Shown: piece after piece, positions 32,107 through 43,368 of the stretch | Position numbering within the stretch: the first letter of the stretch is position 1 | Layout: each line of letters opens with the position of its first letter | Source of the DNA: Bostrychus sinensis | Taxonomy: Eukaryota; Chordata; Actinopteri; Gobiiformes; Eleotridae | Direction of reading: 5' to 3' | Length of the DNA stretch: 64,000 nucleotides | Assembly: GCA_020698575.1 (NCBI GenBank) | Contig: CM036247.1 | Span: forward strand, 7,695,756 to 7,759,755 | Translations under genes and position numbers: made by a program | The notes under the pieces: model-generated | Seen by the model: the letters and a program-made list of their open reading frames with translations, nothing else | Told to the model about the DNA's origin: nothing | Database searches by the model: none

Positions 32107-34982
32107 TATAATAATAATAATAATAATAATTCATTTTATTTGATGGCGCCTTTCAAGACACCCAAGGACACAACACAAGTAATAAACACCAACAATACAT
32201 AAAAATAAAATAACATAATAAAAACAATGATTATAATGAATAAGCAAATTTGAACAGGTAAGTTTTGAGGTGTGATTTGAAAATGTTAATGGGGATGGGG
32301 GAATGGGGAGTGAGTTCCAGAGTTTGGGGGCAGAGTGACTGAAGGCCCTGGCCCCCATTGTAACCATTTTAACAGAGGGGACGGAGAGGAGACCAGCAGA
32401 GGAGGAGCGGAGGGCGCAGGAGGGAGTGTATGGATGAACCAGGTCGGACAGGTATGTAGGGGCATGGTTGTGGAGTGCTTTGAAGGTAAGGAGGAGGAGT
32501 TTGTATTGAATTATTTGGGTTATTGGGAGCCAGTGAAGTTGAATGAGGACCGGTGTGATGTGGTCTATAGATTTTGTACGGGTGATAATTCACCCCCTCC
32601 CCTCTCCCCAGTGGTTTTTAATTCTCAGTCGGTGGAAGTGGTGCACCAGTATAAATACCTGGGCACAATAATTGATGACAGGCTGACCTTTGAGGACCAG
32701 GTGGATGCTCTTTGCACAAAAGCTAACCAGCGGATGTATTTTTATCGTAAACTCAGATATTTTAAGGTTGGTTGCACTTTTATGAGAATGTTTTATTCGT
32801 GTTTTATTGAATCCGTTTTTACTTTTGCTTTTATTTGTTGGTTTGGAGCACTTTCTTTAAAAAACAAAAAGCACCTTCAGGGCATTATTTGCACATGTGG
32901 CAAGATAGCGGGTGGAACCTTTACCGACCCTCAGGACCTTTACAGGGCACAGATTTTAAAAAGGGACCGCCACATCTACCTCTGACCCGAGCCATCCTCT
33001 GTGGGCTGAGTTTAAACTGCTTCCGTCTGGCCGCAGATACACTGTCCCCAAGAGCAGGACAAACAGATACAAAAACTCTTTTATCCCTGTTGCCATTAGT
33101 ATTTTAAATCAGTAAGTGTAGTATTTTTTATACTTTTTATATGTTGTATTTATTTTTGTCTATTTCATTGTTTGCTTTTTACCATTGTGTGGTGTGTGTG
33201 CGTACTGCTGCTGTAAAACAATTTGCCCTTTGGGAATAATAAAGACTCCTTGAACCTTGAACCTTGAACCTATGAACACATTGTAATCATTGGAGAAGCT
33301 TTTGGGGTAGACCGGAGAAAAGGGCATTACAGTAGTCTAGGCGTGAAGTGACAAGGGCATGAACAAGAACCTGGGAGGAATGCTGACTGAGGGATGGATG
33401 GAGTCTGGAAATGTTACGGAGGTGGAAAAAGGCTGTGCGGATGGTACTGTTGATGTGTGAAGTGAAAGAGAGAGTAGAGTCCAATAGAACACCTAAACTT
33501 TTGACCTGTGAGGAGACAGGAACTGAACAGCTGTCAATGCATATACTGAGGGATGGGGATTCGGGTAGAGTGGATTTGCCATTGAGTTTGAGTTTATTTG
33601 ACATCCAGTCTGTAATGGCCTGAAGACAGTCAGTGAGTGCAGTGGGACATGAGAAAATACCAGGTTTTTTGGAAATATACAGCTGAGTGTCGTCAGCATA
33701 ACAATGAAAATAGATTCCAAAATAACGAAAAATATTGCCAAGAGGGAGGATGTAGATGATAAACAAAAGAGTCCCTTAAACTGAACCTTGGGGAACCCCG
33801 TGATGTAATGGAGATGGAGATGACCTAATGTTTTTCACTTGAACAAACTGTTTCCTGTTAGTGAGATATGATCTGAACCATTGTAGTGCTGTGCCAGTGA
33901 CCCCAATGCCAGCCAAACGCTTGAGTAAAACTGAGTGAAAGATGGTGTCGAAGGCGGCACTGAGGTCCAGGAGAATGAGGATGGAGAGAAGGCCTGAGTC
34001 AGCTGCAAGGAGTAGATCATTGGTTATTTTAACTAAGGCAGTTTCAGTGCTGTGTTTGGAGCGGAAACCAGATTGAAATGGCTCAAACAGATTAGAAATA
34101 GGACGGTAATTATTGAAGTCTTTGGGATCTGAGCTGGGTTTCTTTATTAAAGGTGTAACAGAGGCAACTTTGAGTGATGGTGGGACAATACCGGTGGACA
34201 AAGAGGAGTGAACTATGGCCATGAGGACAGGGGAAAGTGCGGGGAGACAAGCTTTAACTAGGGATGTGGGAAGCAGATCAAGGGAGCAAGTAGATGGCCG
34301 TGCTGAAATGATAGTCAGTGATTTGTTGAATTGATGGTAACTGAAAGTTGGAAAGGGTGATAGATGGTAGAGTATGTGAGTTACTCCAACTGCAGTCAGG
34401 GTGTATTGATGAGGAAGTGGTCAGTTGTTTGTGGATTGTGTTGACTTTGCTATATAAAAAGTCCAAATACTCTTGACACTGGGAGACACAGTAAAGTGGA
34501 GAGTGGTTTCTGGTGGCTTAGTGAGTCTTTGGACAGTGAAGAATAGTGCTTTTGTATTGGATTTATCTTGGTTGATGATATTTGCACAGTATCCAGATTT
34601 AGCAGTACTCAGAGCGTTTTTGTAAGTGGCAATATGGTCAAAGTACATTCTTGCTTCAGCAAACGGAGGCGTGAACCAGGGAGAAGACTGTGTAAAGGTG
34701 ACAGATCAGGTTCGAAGAGGTGCCAGGGTATCCAGTACAGAAAGTAGAGTAGTGTTGTAGTGATTGACCAGATCTGCAGGAGAGGGGGGTTGAGGACTGA
34801 GAGTAGCAAATGATGCAGAGAGTACATTGTTCAGAACAGATGTACTGAGATTTTTCACATTACGGAATGATATGTTGCGTTGTTTAACTGTGTTGGATGT
34901 AGGAATAGAAATGTTAAATACTAGAAACTTATGGTCAGATATAGGAAGGTCAAATGCATTGAGATTAAAAGGTGTGAGTCTT
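32107..34982 (-). mobile_element. L2-clade LINE, 5'-truncated and degenerate
   Basis: Read right to left. Near 34222-33776 the reverse transcriptase motifs appear: NYRPISN, then FQSGFRSKHSTETALVKI, then ILLDLSAAFDT and HGVPQGSV. Near 33766-33287 come YADDTQLY (the catalytic box) and VTSRLDYCNALFSGLP. The C-terminal SHSAPKLWNSLP lies at about 32320. The 3' end is GGCGCCATCAAATAAAATGA followed by (ATTATT)n at 32107, typical of fish L2 elements. A TAA replaces the codon after PQGSV. The stretch between NYRPISNLF and EPFQSG is shorter than family usage, so part of the domain is deleted. It is inactive. The 5' end near 34982 lacks the endonuclease N-terminus. Confidence 0.9.
32590..33272 (+). mobile_element. 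5'-truncated LINE fragment inserted in the L2 element
   Basis: On the plus strand one frame encodes VEVVHQYKYLGTIIDDRLTF then KANQRMYFYRKLRYFKV, then FYSCFIESVFTFAF: the tail of a LINE reverse transcriptase downstream of the catalytic domain. A frameshift near 32985 precedes the expected LPSGRRY-like end. The 3' tail is TTTGCCCTTTGGGAATAATA then AAGACTCCTTGAACCTTGAA, with tandem CCTTGAA. L2 sequence resumes on the right, so this insertion is younger than the L2 copy. The exact 5' junction and clade are uncertain. Confidence 0.78.
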
Positions 34983-34992
34983 TAATTTCACC

Positions 34993-35042
34993 TGAGATTC
35001 TCTTGCTGTGGGGCGTCAGTGCTAACCACTTTGCCACGGTCC
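34993..35042 (-). mobile_element. Fragment of the tRNA-headed SINE-like family
   Basis: Reverse complemented, it reads CCGTGGCAAAGTGGTTAGCA, then CTGACGCCCCACAGCAAGAG, which is the tRNA-like head only. Confidence 0.6.
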
Positions 35043-35333
35043 ATTTCCCTTCTACATACAATCAAACATAGGCTACAGTCTACTTCAATAGATAATTCCA
35101 GCCAATTCATGTTAAAGCACCTTATTTCTTTGCACAGTTTCACATATTTAAGCATCTATTTTCCATTAATTGTATTGTATTATATGTGTTTTACCAGATA
35201 TTTTTTGGCTTGTGTTTTATAACCAAGCAACTGTGACCATAGAATTTCCTTGTGGATGAATAAAGTGTTGTCTAAGTCTATTAAACAAGAGAATGCATGC
35301 TATAAGTGCTAAAAGCAACATTTCCAGTCTTAC

Positions 35334-35501
35334 CTTTCCTGGAGGCCTCGAAGCTGTCGTAGATGTTTATCCTCTGGATGTCGTAGGTCAGTGTGGTGTT
35401 GGGCAGTAGGGTCCGGTTCCTGTTGATTGTGTTTAAAGCAAATTTAAAGGCTAGTTCCTCTGCTCCTGACGGGCCGCTCTCCACAGACTCGAAGATGCCC
35501 C
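35334..35501 (-). CDS. grik2: grik2 exon 2 (kainate receptor GluK2, amino-terminal domain part)
   Basis: This 168-bp exon follows a GTGACAG acceptor (AG at 35503-35502) and ends before GTAAGA (35333 onward). It encodes G-GIFESVESGPSGAEELAF, then KFALNTINRNRTLLPNTTL and ends SFEASRK plus one base of Ala. This is the start of the mature extracellular domain, roughly residues 39-94 of mammalian GluK2. It contains the two N-glycosylation sequons NRT and NTT that are conserved in the family. VESGP and GAEELAF favour GluK2 over GluK1 (ENEPVNVEELAF) and GluK3. The first two bases complete a Gly codon begun in exon 1, which carries the start codon and signal peptide and was not found in the 28.5 kb upstream. 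Confidence 0.96.
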
Positions 35502-35910
35502 CTGTCACAGAGAGACAAACAGCCGCTTAGTGATGGATCAGCACTGTCCACTGTTTTAAACGGACCAGACTGCAACTAATATCGATTACATAGGGCTTTC
35601 TATAGATAACACACTGAAGCTGGAGGAGCATCTCTGAGAGTAGAGTAGACTTTATTGAAATGTGCACAGTACAGAAACATGAAGGCCACAATAATATAGA
35701 AATGTAATAGGTCCCTGAAATGTATTTACCATTATCTTATTTCACTTGACAAAGCAAAGGAGCTGACTGTCACAAAGAAACTGCTCAAGGCACAGAGTAA
35801 TATGAGAGGCTTTTAAGTTATGACAAACAATGCACAAAAGCTAATACTGTTAGCTAAATGCAAAGATAACAGAAGTAAACATGCAGGTACACATGGGAGT
35901 AGTTTAGAGC

Positions 35911-36660
35911 AGTGATTCTCAAACTACTCACACCAAGTACCACCTCAGAAAATATTTGGCATACAAGTACCATCTGTAATGGGGTAAAATGAGCCAAAAT
36001 CTTGACCTAAGCAGAACTATGGCAGGAATAAACAAATAGAAATCCAGGACTACACCAAGTCTAAATCATGTCCAAACTAGAAGTACCCGGAGAGTGCAGA
36101 CCTCCGCCAAGTCATATGGTCACTCACCTGAGAAAAAACACAAAAAGCCCGCATCTAGCTCAGTAAGTATTAAAGATACATCAAATCTGTAAACATAGTG
36201 TTGAAAGAGAAAAACCTCACCATTCATTTGGCTTTATTTGCTAGTGTGTAGCTACATTTGTTACTGTGCAATATGCAATTTCATATGTACGACCTATATT
36301 TAGATCCTTCTGGAGCACCAGAACCAGAATATCAACATGATCCTGGTCAAACTATTTCCAATTATAACATCTACCATGATGTCATCTGTAATTATTTGTC
36401 ATTGATTCTGGGCATTAATTAATTTCCTGAAAATTTCATCCAAATCCGTCCATAACTTTTTGAGTTATTTTGCTAACAAACCGACAGACAAACGAACGCT
36501 GCAGAAAACCTCCGTCGTGGCGTAGGTAACCAGGACAAAACCAGGACAAAAACAGTACAAAACCAAGACAAATCAGGAATAAACTAGGTCTAAACCAGGA
36601 CTAAAACAGAAATTAAACTGGCTCTAAATTAAACTACATCACAACTAAGCACCACCGGAA
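35911..36660 (-). mobile_element. Minisatellite-carrying hAT-like element with a nested insertion
   Basis: The left end GCAGTGATTCTCAAACTACT and CACACCAAGTACCACCTCAG are followed by AGGACTACACC-type units. After an interruption (about 36088-36529) the units resume as CAGGACTAAAACAG up to about 36640. This orientation mirrors the right end of the 42870-43125 copy. Confidence 0.7.
36088..36529. mobile_element. Non-autonomous element with ACCTCCGCCA-type ends, nested
   Basis: The left side reads CCGGAGAGTGCAGACCTCCG and then CCAAG. The right side reads GCTAACAAACCGACAGACAA, then ACCTCCGTCGTGGCGTAGGT. It is non-coding. The ends are imperfectly inverted. Confidence 0.6.
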
Positions 36661-39435
36661 GAAGTTTTTTAGGTTTTTCAAAGTTTGGTGTAATAGCATG
36701 ACAGCGACAGTGTGTGTCTTATTATTATAATATACAAAAAGTAGGTTGGTATCTGGGCATTTTTTGGACGTCAAAGAACTGGCCAATGAATTTTGTTTAA
36801 TGTAAGGTATTGTTTACCATTTAAGTGGTTTGAAGGGATACGTGACATGTTTTTGCTTTTGATTCTTTAACTTCAAATCAATCACAAAGGGAGTTTTCTT
36901 ATGTATAGAAATAAGTGCATTAAAATTGACCAAAATGTTTCAGAGATACAAAACTGGCCTTTGCTATGATATTTGCTGAATGGATTTACAAAAAATCTGA
37001 CTAGAAACTGATATACAGTATGTTTACTCAAAGAGCTCCTCCAGAATAGAATATTTAAGCACTATTTTTATTGTCACTGTGAAAAAAATCTTGTAAGTTA
37101 AAAGATGTTTAATTTTTATTATGTTTTCAGAATCTATGAAAGGTCTTTTGTGGCCTTTTATTATTAAGCCACTGGGTTCCCAATATTCTTAGTCTGCAAC
37201 TTCAAATACCAAATTCCCAAACGCACCACTTAAACTATCACCATGATGCAGCGTTTCCCACAGTGCACTACAATGGCAGACATCTTGAAAGATCTTGGCT
37301 CTGCGGGGGGGTAGAGACGAGCATCCACGAGCGTAATTACATCAAACCCACCACCATCGTAGAAGCTGCTATCATACACTTTTATCCAAACGATGACTGA
37401 AGAAACACACAATAATGACATATTTTCTATGACGCTTGCTTCAGCCTCTCAGGTTAACTGGGCTTGAGACGCTCTCTGAGGAAAGATGGACCACTCACAT
37501 TGATTGATGATTGTGTTTTGTGAGCACACTTTAGGTCTGAGTGGTGCGTCTTTCACAGATCCTTGTTGAGTTGAGTGATCCTTATGGCGTGTAAGAAAAT
37601 GAGCCTCCTGTGTTCAGACTTCTATACATTGCTTTACCGTTTAGGGATGAAAAGGATCTTGATGCTGAAATGCACAATGCAAAAACGTCCTACAAAGCTG
37701 CCAGCTATGACATCGATCAGTTTTGGCTCAAGATCAAAACTTCAAATATCTTGCTTTATTGCAGTAATTACTCTATAAGGGTGTGATCATAGCATAGGTC
37801 ATTGGCTAGATTCGGGAACAAAAGTCTGCATCTGTGCTGTGGATGTAGTTGGTTTGGTTCTTTTTCACACTACGCTGTGAATCAGTAACACCCCTCACCT
37901 GTTGGGGGCAGTGTGTCAGTTTTTATTGAGGAGAAAACAGAGATGAAGAAATCATGCTTATAAACTGAACAAAAGTCTGCCCCATCAGCTTCGTATATTT
38001 ACTGTGTATGTTTTAGGAATGTTTAAAGCAGCTGTTTACGCAAAAAGTTCTTAAAAAAAGTTCCAGGAAGTTAGCTGCACAGGCTAGCAGTGCTATACAA
38101 GATGTTTAAAGAATAAAAAATTATATTATCTGCAGATTTAAATCAAATTTATATAGCCACATGAATCACGGGGCCATCTACATTCTGGATTTTTGGTGGT
38201 GCAACTCTCTTTGGGCTCTGGATAGCATAGTGTTAGTTTAGTCACAGACAGACACTGAGCCCTTGTCCAAACTCTCTCCACTGACAGCTCTGTGTGGTCT
38301 TGACTTTTTGGAAGACTCAAAATGCCAAAATGTCTTGACGTCTATGGATTTTGCACTAGCCAACTGAACTAAATGCTTCAAGTTTAACAAGTATAAACAC
38401 AATCTTAATGCAGTTATCAGAAAAGAAATGGCAAAGTAAGTGGCAGATTACCTCTGCCAAGCCATGGATTATTTGGAAATTTCAAGAAAACATCTCTTAC
38501 CATCCAAAGACATGCTTGTATAGCTGAATTTTGGATGTAAAATGCACACAGTGAACAAACGTGAGTGAATGGCCCGATGGGAACAAGCCATAGAAAATAA
38601 ACGACTGAATGAATCAAAATTCTACAAGAAGAAACATTTCAAGCCATACACCTGTCTCAGACCCCACTTTCCCCACTATTCCCTGTAAGAATATGAGAGT
38701 ACACCACCTGATAGGGGCCACTGCAGGCCAGTGTCAGTCTGCGCTCATTTGCAGCTGAATAAACCTGAGTCGTCCTCTCGCTCAAGGACATATCATCGTC
38801 CATATCATACACTCGCTGTTAATGACCATCTTCTCACAGTAATGGGCACAGCTAAGTCCATTAAAACTGTTTCTACTCCAACCGCCTCAGGAAAAGATAA
38901 CTTTCCCAGCTCTATATACATGTCTGTCCACTATTTAAATACCATATATCAAGTATTTTATATAATGTTTTGTCCATCCAGCATATAGCAAAATGTAACT
39001 AGACAAAATGGTGTAATGTTGGTTGTTGGAAGAATTCATTTAGAAGTTGAGTTTATTTTTAGTGTAAAAAATAATCCCTGGCTTAGATACACTTATTTGA
39101 ATGTGTCCAAATGCAAAATACAGTATTAAATCCCCTACTCAGTAACTCATTGCATTCAAGTTCAAGACAAACTCACAAAGTTGCATGACTCACACTTATC
39201 TAAGAACTTATGAAGACTGTAAAGATAGCTACACTGACAGACAGTGACTTATTTAAAGCAACACATTTTGCACGTGCTATCCTGCCTAGAGTTATCTATT
39301 AAGTTTCAAACACCCGCAACAACAACAGAGACACCCTTCCTGCTTTTATTTTACCTAAACACTGGGCCACTGTAAAATACAATACTAATATATGGCACCA
39401 AATTGACATTTAGAGCTTACCTTGAACATCTAGAG
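36661..39435. other. Intronic sequence without identified elements
   Basis: I see no gene and no family shared with the rest of the window. Confidence 0.35.
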
Positions 39436-39868
39436 CAGGGGTGTCCAAACATTTTTCAAAGAGGGCCAGATTTGAGTATGCAAAAATGTCCAAGGGGCTG
39501 GCAGTTGTATTATATAACACAATATAAATGTTTTATGTGAATTTTGTTTTCAATACTATGCACTATTTTTTTTAATGGCATTGAAAGACAAGATTTTTTT
39601 TTAGAATTGTTAGACTTCTTGGTCATTTTGTTGTAGGTTATAGCCTACAGTTCAAAGAATATAGTCAGTCATAAATTCAGACTGAAGTTGATTTCAGACT
39701 AAGCAATAAAAATTCCAATCTGTCTTGAGGTGATAGAGATACACAAATCTATAGAAATACTGCTTAATTGTGCTAGAGGGCAATACATTTTATGATGAAA
39801 GCTAAGGGCCATATAAAAACTCACTCTGTGCCACAAATGGCCCCCGGGCCGCACTTTGGACACGTCTG
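39436..39868. mobile_element. 433-bp hAT-like MITE with perfect 8-bp duplication
   Basis: It starts CAGGGGTGTCCAAACATTTT and ends CACTTTGGACACGTCTG. The flanks are ATCTAGAG on both sides (39428-39435 and 39869-39876). The subterminal GAGGGCCAGA and GGCCCCCGGGCCGC pair is characteristic of this hAT group. Confidence 0.9.
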
Positions 39869-40179
39869 ATCTAGAGCCAAATTTAGCTTTCATTTTAACA
39901 ATAATGAAGTTTCATTTTGCTTGCCCTTTTTCTAGTCAAGGTTTTTTGCACTCTTTGGATCCATTGCTAAAATACATGCTTTGTCTTTGTCATTCTAAGT
40001 CATTAGAGTCTCCTACTGGGGGATGATTATAATCATCAATAATAAAGCCTATAACAACAATGGAACAATGCAACTGATACAGTTTTGGAATCAGTGTGAT
40101 GACTATATTAGTTGTTGCAGGGTAAGTAATGCCCCCTGCACCCTGGTGTATTGAAAAATCAGCCTTGCAAGAATGGGAG

Positions 40180-40770
40180 AACTGACCCGGTGTCAAGTCT
40201 CCAGTCCTGCAAGAAAGCCACACGTCCCAGTTAGCCATAACAACTATCCAGCGATTTATTTATTTATTTATTTATTAGGTGCTTGTCATGGAAGAGTGGC
40301 AAAAAGGCAGAGGAAACCTTTGTACGATACGAGGAGGAGAAAAATTTAGCGTTTACGATAGAGATTTACTCAAAAATGTACGGGAAGCTCCATACAGAAA
40401 GTCTCATCCAATTGCATGGTTCCCTCATTATTTCAAAATGGTGCTTACAATGAATTATGACTGCACAGGCAGGAACTTATCCAGCTGCAAGGGGTCCCAA
40501 GACAGTGTACTGTTTGTCCTGGTCACAAGCCTGGATAAATGGAGAGGGATTCTGAGGAGGGGCACTCAGAAGAAAACCTATGCTAAATCACGAGGCAGAT
40601 GCTTCAAAGAGAAAATCTGGACCAAAACTGCGAAGAAAGAAGCAAAGTTGCATGGTTCCCCTTTAAGGTCTCATTATTTCACAGGTAATTCAAATTATAA
40701 TATGCTATTAGATGGCAAACAGTTTTCTTCAGATCCAAGAAAACAATGTTTAGCTTAAAGTTGTGCTCAC
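40180..40770 (+). repeat. Unidentified repeat carrying a 159-codon open frame
   Basis: The segment shares structure with 50260-50540: GCAAGAAAGCCACACGTCCC here against GCGAGAAAGCGGCACATCCC there, then a GAGG/TTTGTACGATA-like and GAAGCTCCATA-like stretch in the same order. The frame 40279-40758 starts MLVMEEWQKGRGN and contains RSHYFTGNSNYNML; I recognise no domain. A (TTTA)n run lies at 40254-40278. The other copy has an early stop in the matching frame, so coding is doubtful. Confidence 0.4.
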
Positions 40771-41415
40771 TTCCAGAAAGTGCAAAACAAAAAAAACAGT
40801 ACAGTCAGTTTATTCTGGCGTCCCTGACTCAGTGTATCTGTATGTTCACTGAACCAACAAACAACAAACCTCCTCCCCTGATATAGTGTGGTGTATAAAT
40901 GATCCATGAGTCAGACGATGGCAAGTGCAGGCCATATCCAGAGGGGCTCAATAACTGTAATGGTTCCAGTATGGGGCACCGTAAAAAGGCTTTTCTTCAC
41001 AAAGCTGGGAAAGTGTGTTTAAAAGTGCTACAGCCCCCCGGTGAATACTTCTGACAGGCAGCAGATGAATGGAGAGCAGAGAGGAGGCCTGGAGAGCCGG
41101 GATGGTGGGGAAGGGGGTGGTTGGTTCCTCAGATCAATGCGCTCTGATTGGCTGACAAATCAATCAATCGGGCCCTAGGGGAGCCATGGTGGGGAGATTG
41201 AAGTGTTTTGTTTGGGTTAGCCCCTTTGGCCTGGCCCCATTCACTTTATTTACTCACTAGCACTTGGACTGTACAGGACCCACTCGGAGTCTAGACCTAA
41301 TCCATAAACTCCAGTACTGCGCCTGGTCTCACCACCTGCTACCGGTCATTACAATGGGATCAATGTCCAAGAACGAACTGACCTTTCGCAAATGCATTTT
41401 TCAATATACCTGTAA

Positions 41416-41690
41416 AGGCAGTGGTTCTCCTACTTTTCACTCCGGGTGTCACCACAGATAATATTTGTCTTTCCGAGCATCATTTGTAAAGGTCCCCCAT
41501 TTTGCTAAATCACCTTTTTTGAGCTTTGGGATGTGCTGGAGAAGACTTATGCGCAGTGGTGCGACTCTCCCATCGTCAATACAAGATCTCGGTGACAAAG
41601 TAATGCAACGCTGGGCGGAAATAAATGTTGTGACAGTGCAGCTTATCGAAACAATGCCACAATGAATGTGTGCCGTAATCAAAGCTAAAG
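41416..41690. mobile_element. Mosaic of repeat fragments
   Basis: GCAGTGGTTCTCCTACTTTT (an hAT-like end) is followed at 41488 by GTAAAGGTCCCCCATTTTGC (a family A end). A stretch of unknown origin follows, ATGCGCAGTGGTGCGACTCT ... GCCACAATGAATGTGTGCCG. Confidence 0.45.
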
Positions 41691-41797
41691 GCTTTTTTTT
41701 ACAATTCTCTTACTGCACTGGCTGATAATTTTGCTTAAAATAAGAAATTTTTACACAATAATGTTTTTTTCTTACTTTTGCAGAGGCCTTTTTCAGT

Positions 41798-42270
41798 GTA
41801 AAGGTCTCCTGTTCTGCTAAATAGATTTTTTTTTTTACTTTTAAACATGTTCTAATGTTGTTTCCTCTTAAAAATTATACCTGGAGTAGTATTTTTGGAG
41901 TAGTATTTTGTTTTATTCACACGTTTGAGTAATCCTGTATGGAAATGCCGTCTCTTTCTCAAGACCTTGAAACACAAATCAGGAAGTGCACCTGCGAATC
42001 CAAAACCCCCATATCCGGACTCATTCTGAAAATTTCAGCGCTTAAATTGCCGTCACCACAAAGCAGTTATGCATCTGTTAGCATCATGTTGCTAAGAGCC
42101 GTGCTAAATAGCCATTTTATGCTCTGTCCAGTCCACACTGTTGCCAGGAGGGGGCAACTAACCCAAGCACCTGCAAAGCTCCCCAAAAATAGTTTCCCAT
42201 AAATTTTAAGTTATAAAACATGAAATACTAATTAAAAAATTAATTCAAAAAGCCTAACATAGTTCCTTTA
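41798..42270 (-). mobile_element. Family A foldback element, reverse copy
   Basis: It opens TGTAAAGGTCTCCTGTTCTG and closes AAGCCTAACATAGTTCCTTTAA. The interior GTTAGCATCATGTTGCTAAG and TTGCCAGGAGGGGGCAACTA are the reverse complement of the 24291-24836 interior. A small tandem duplication GGAGTAGTATTTT occurs at 41881-41909. Confidence 0.8.
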
Positions 42271-42394
42271 ACATCCACTGTCTGTAAAAAACTAAAATTT
42301 ACTCTACCTTAACCAAACCATCAGTCTAATTTTGAGAGAAAAACTGTCAAAACAAATGTAGAAATGTTTGAAACCCTGAGAGTGCAGCAGTTGT

Positions 42395-42560
42395 GGCACA
42401 CTCGAGAAGTTTCCCCTCACATTAGTATTCATCCCGGGGGAGAGGCCTATTTTGCATGCCATAATGAGTTAGAAGGAATTAATAAGCATCAGTTAAGCGG
42501 CATGTACTATAATTGGAAAACTGAGTGACTGTGATGGCTCTGTTCGCACTGGTGGAGAAA
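42395..42560. other. Low-repeat stretch, candidate conserved non-coding DNA
   Basis: Non-repetitive, containing an octamer-like CTATTTTGCATGCCATAAT and GGAATTAATAAGCA. Function is inferred only from composition. Confidence 0.25.
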
Positions 42561-42869
42561 AATGTGGATCTGAGCGTTTTCCCAATGAAAGGGGATGGGA
42601 ACTGACGTAAAGACGAGCTACTTCAGGGCTAAAAGGTCACAAAGGTAAGAGCAAGATGCAAGGTTAAAATCTGAATCTTGATCCAAACACAAGGACTGGG
42701 AACCAAACCTAAACAGACCTAACAAATCACTCAGCATTATCAATCTTAGCTTTCTTAATGCAGTGGCGATAATAGCATTTAATGAAAAGTATAATGTAGT
42801 ATGTGTTTTTTTTAGCCTGCTTCTTATGGTGGTACTTTTTGTAGTTCAAGACCTGATGTCATTTTATTT

Positions 42870-43125
42870 GGACACAGTTTTATTCCTGTTTAAGTCTCAC
42901 TTTTAGCTGGGGTTAGTCTCAGTTTAGACCCGGTTTAGTCCAAGATTTTTAATAGTTTTGTCCTGGTTTTATCCTGTTTTTGTATTGATTAAGTCTTGGT
43001 TTAGACTTAATTTAGTCGTGGTTTAAACCTAGTTAGGTTTTAGGCTCTTTTTAGTCCGTTAAAGATGGTGCTAGATATTTTTTTGAGGTGGTACTTGGTG
43101 TGAAATGTTTGAGAATCACTGACGT
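42870..43125 (+). mobile_element. Minisatellite plus hAT-like right end
   Basis: GGTTTAGTCC units (42890-43040) are followed by AGTCCGTTAAAGATGGTGCT, then GAGGTGGTACTTGGTGTGAA and TTTGAGAATCACTG, the mirror of the left end at 35911. Confidence 0.75.
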
Positions 43126-43368
43126 AGACTAAAAGTACTCGGTGATAAACTGAATTTGCATCAAGTCTTGTCAATACAGAAATTTGGACTGTGGACTTTA
43201 AAGGACTTTAAATGATTTATGGTGATACATTTTAAAGTGTGCAGTCTGGATACTTTGGTGTCCTACCATCCTCTGAAGACATGTTTGTACAAATAAGTGA
43301 ATTAGTCATCTAAATTACCCTTTGTAAACGAATGTGAGTTTATGTTCATTTGTCTGTGTATATCTCTA

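Larger units (their letters stand above)
29514..35333 (-). other. grik2: grik2 intron between exons 2 and 3 (5,820 bp)
   Basis: It is defined by GTAAGA after 35334 and TTCAG before 29513. About two thirds of it is identifiable repeat: a family A copy with a nested MITE, an L2 LINE with a nested LINE, and smaller fragments. Confidence 0.92.

Noticed and set aside
32335..32985. A 216-codon plus-strand frame as a host gene
   Set aside because: Its first part is the antisense of the L2 tail and its second part is LINE polymerase C-terminus. It is a chance fusion across an insertion junction.
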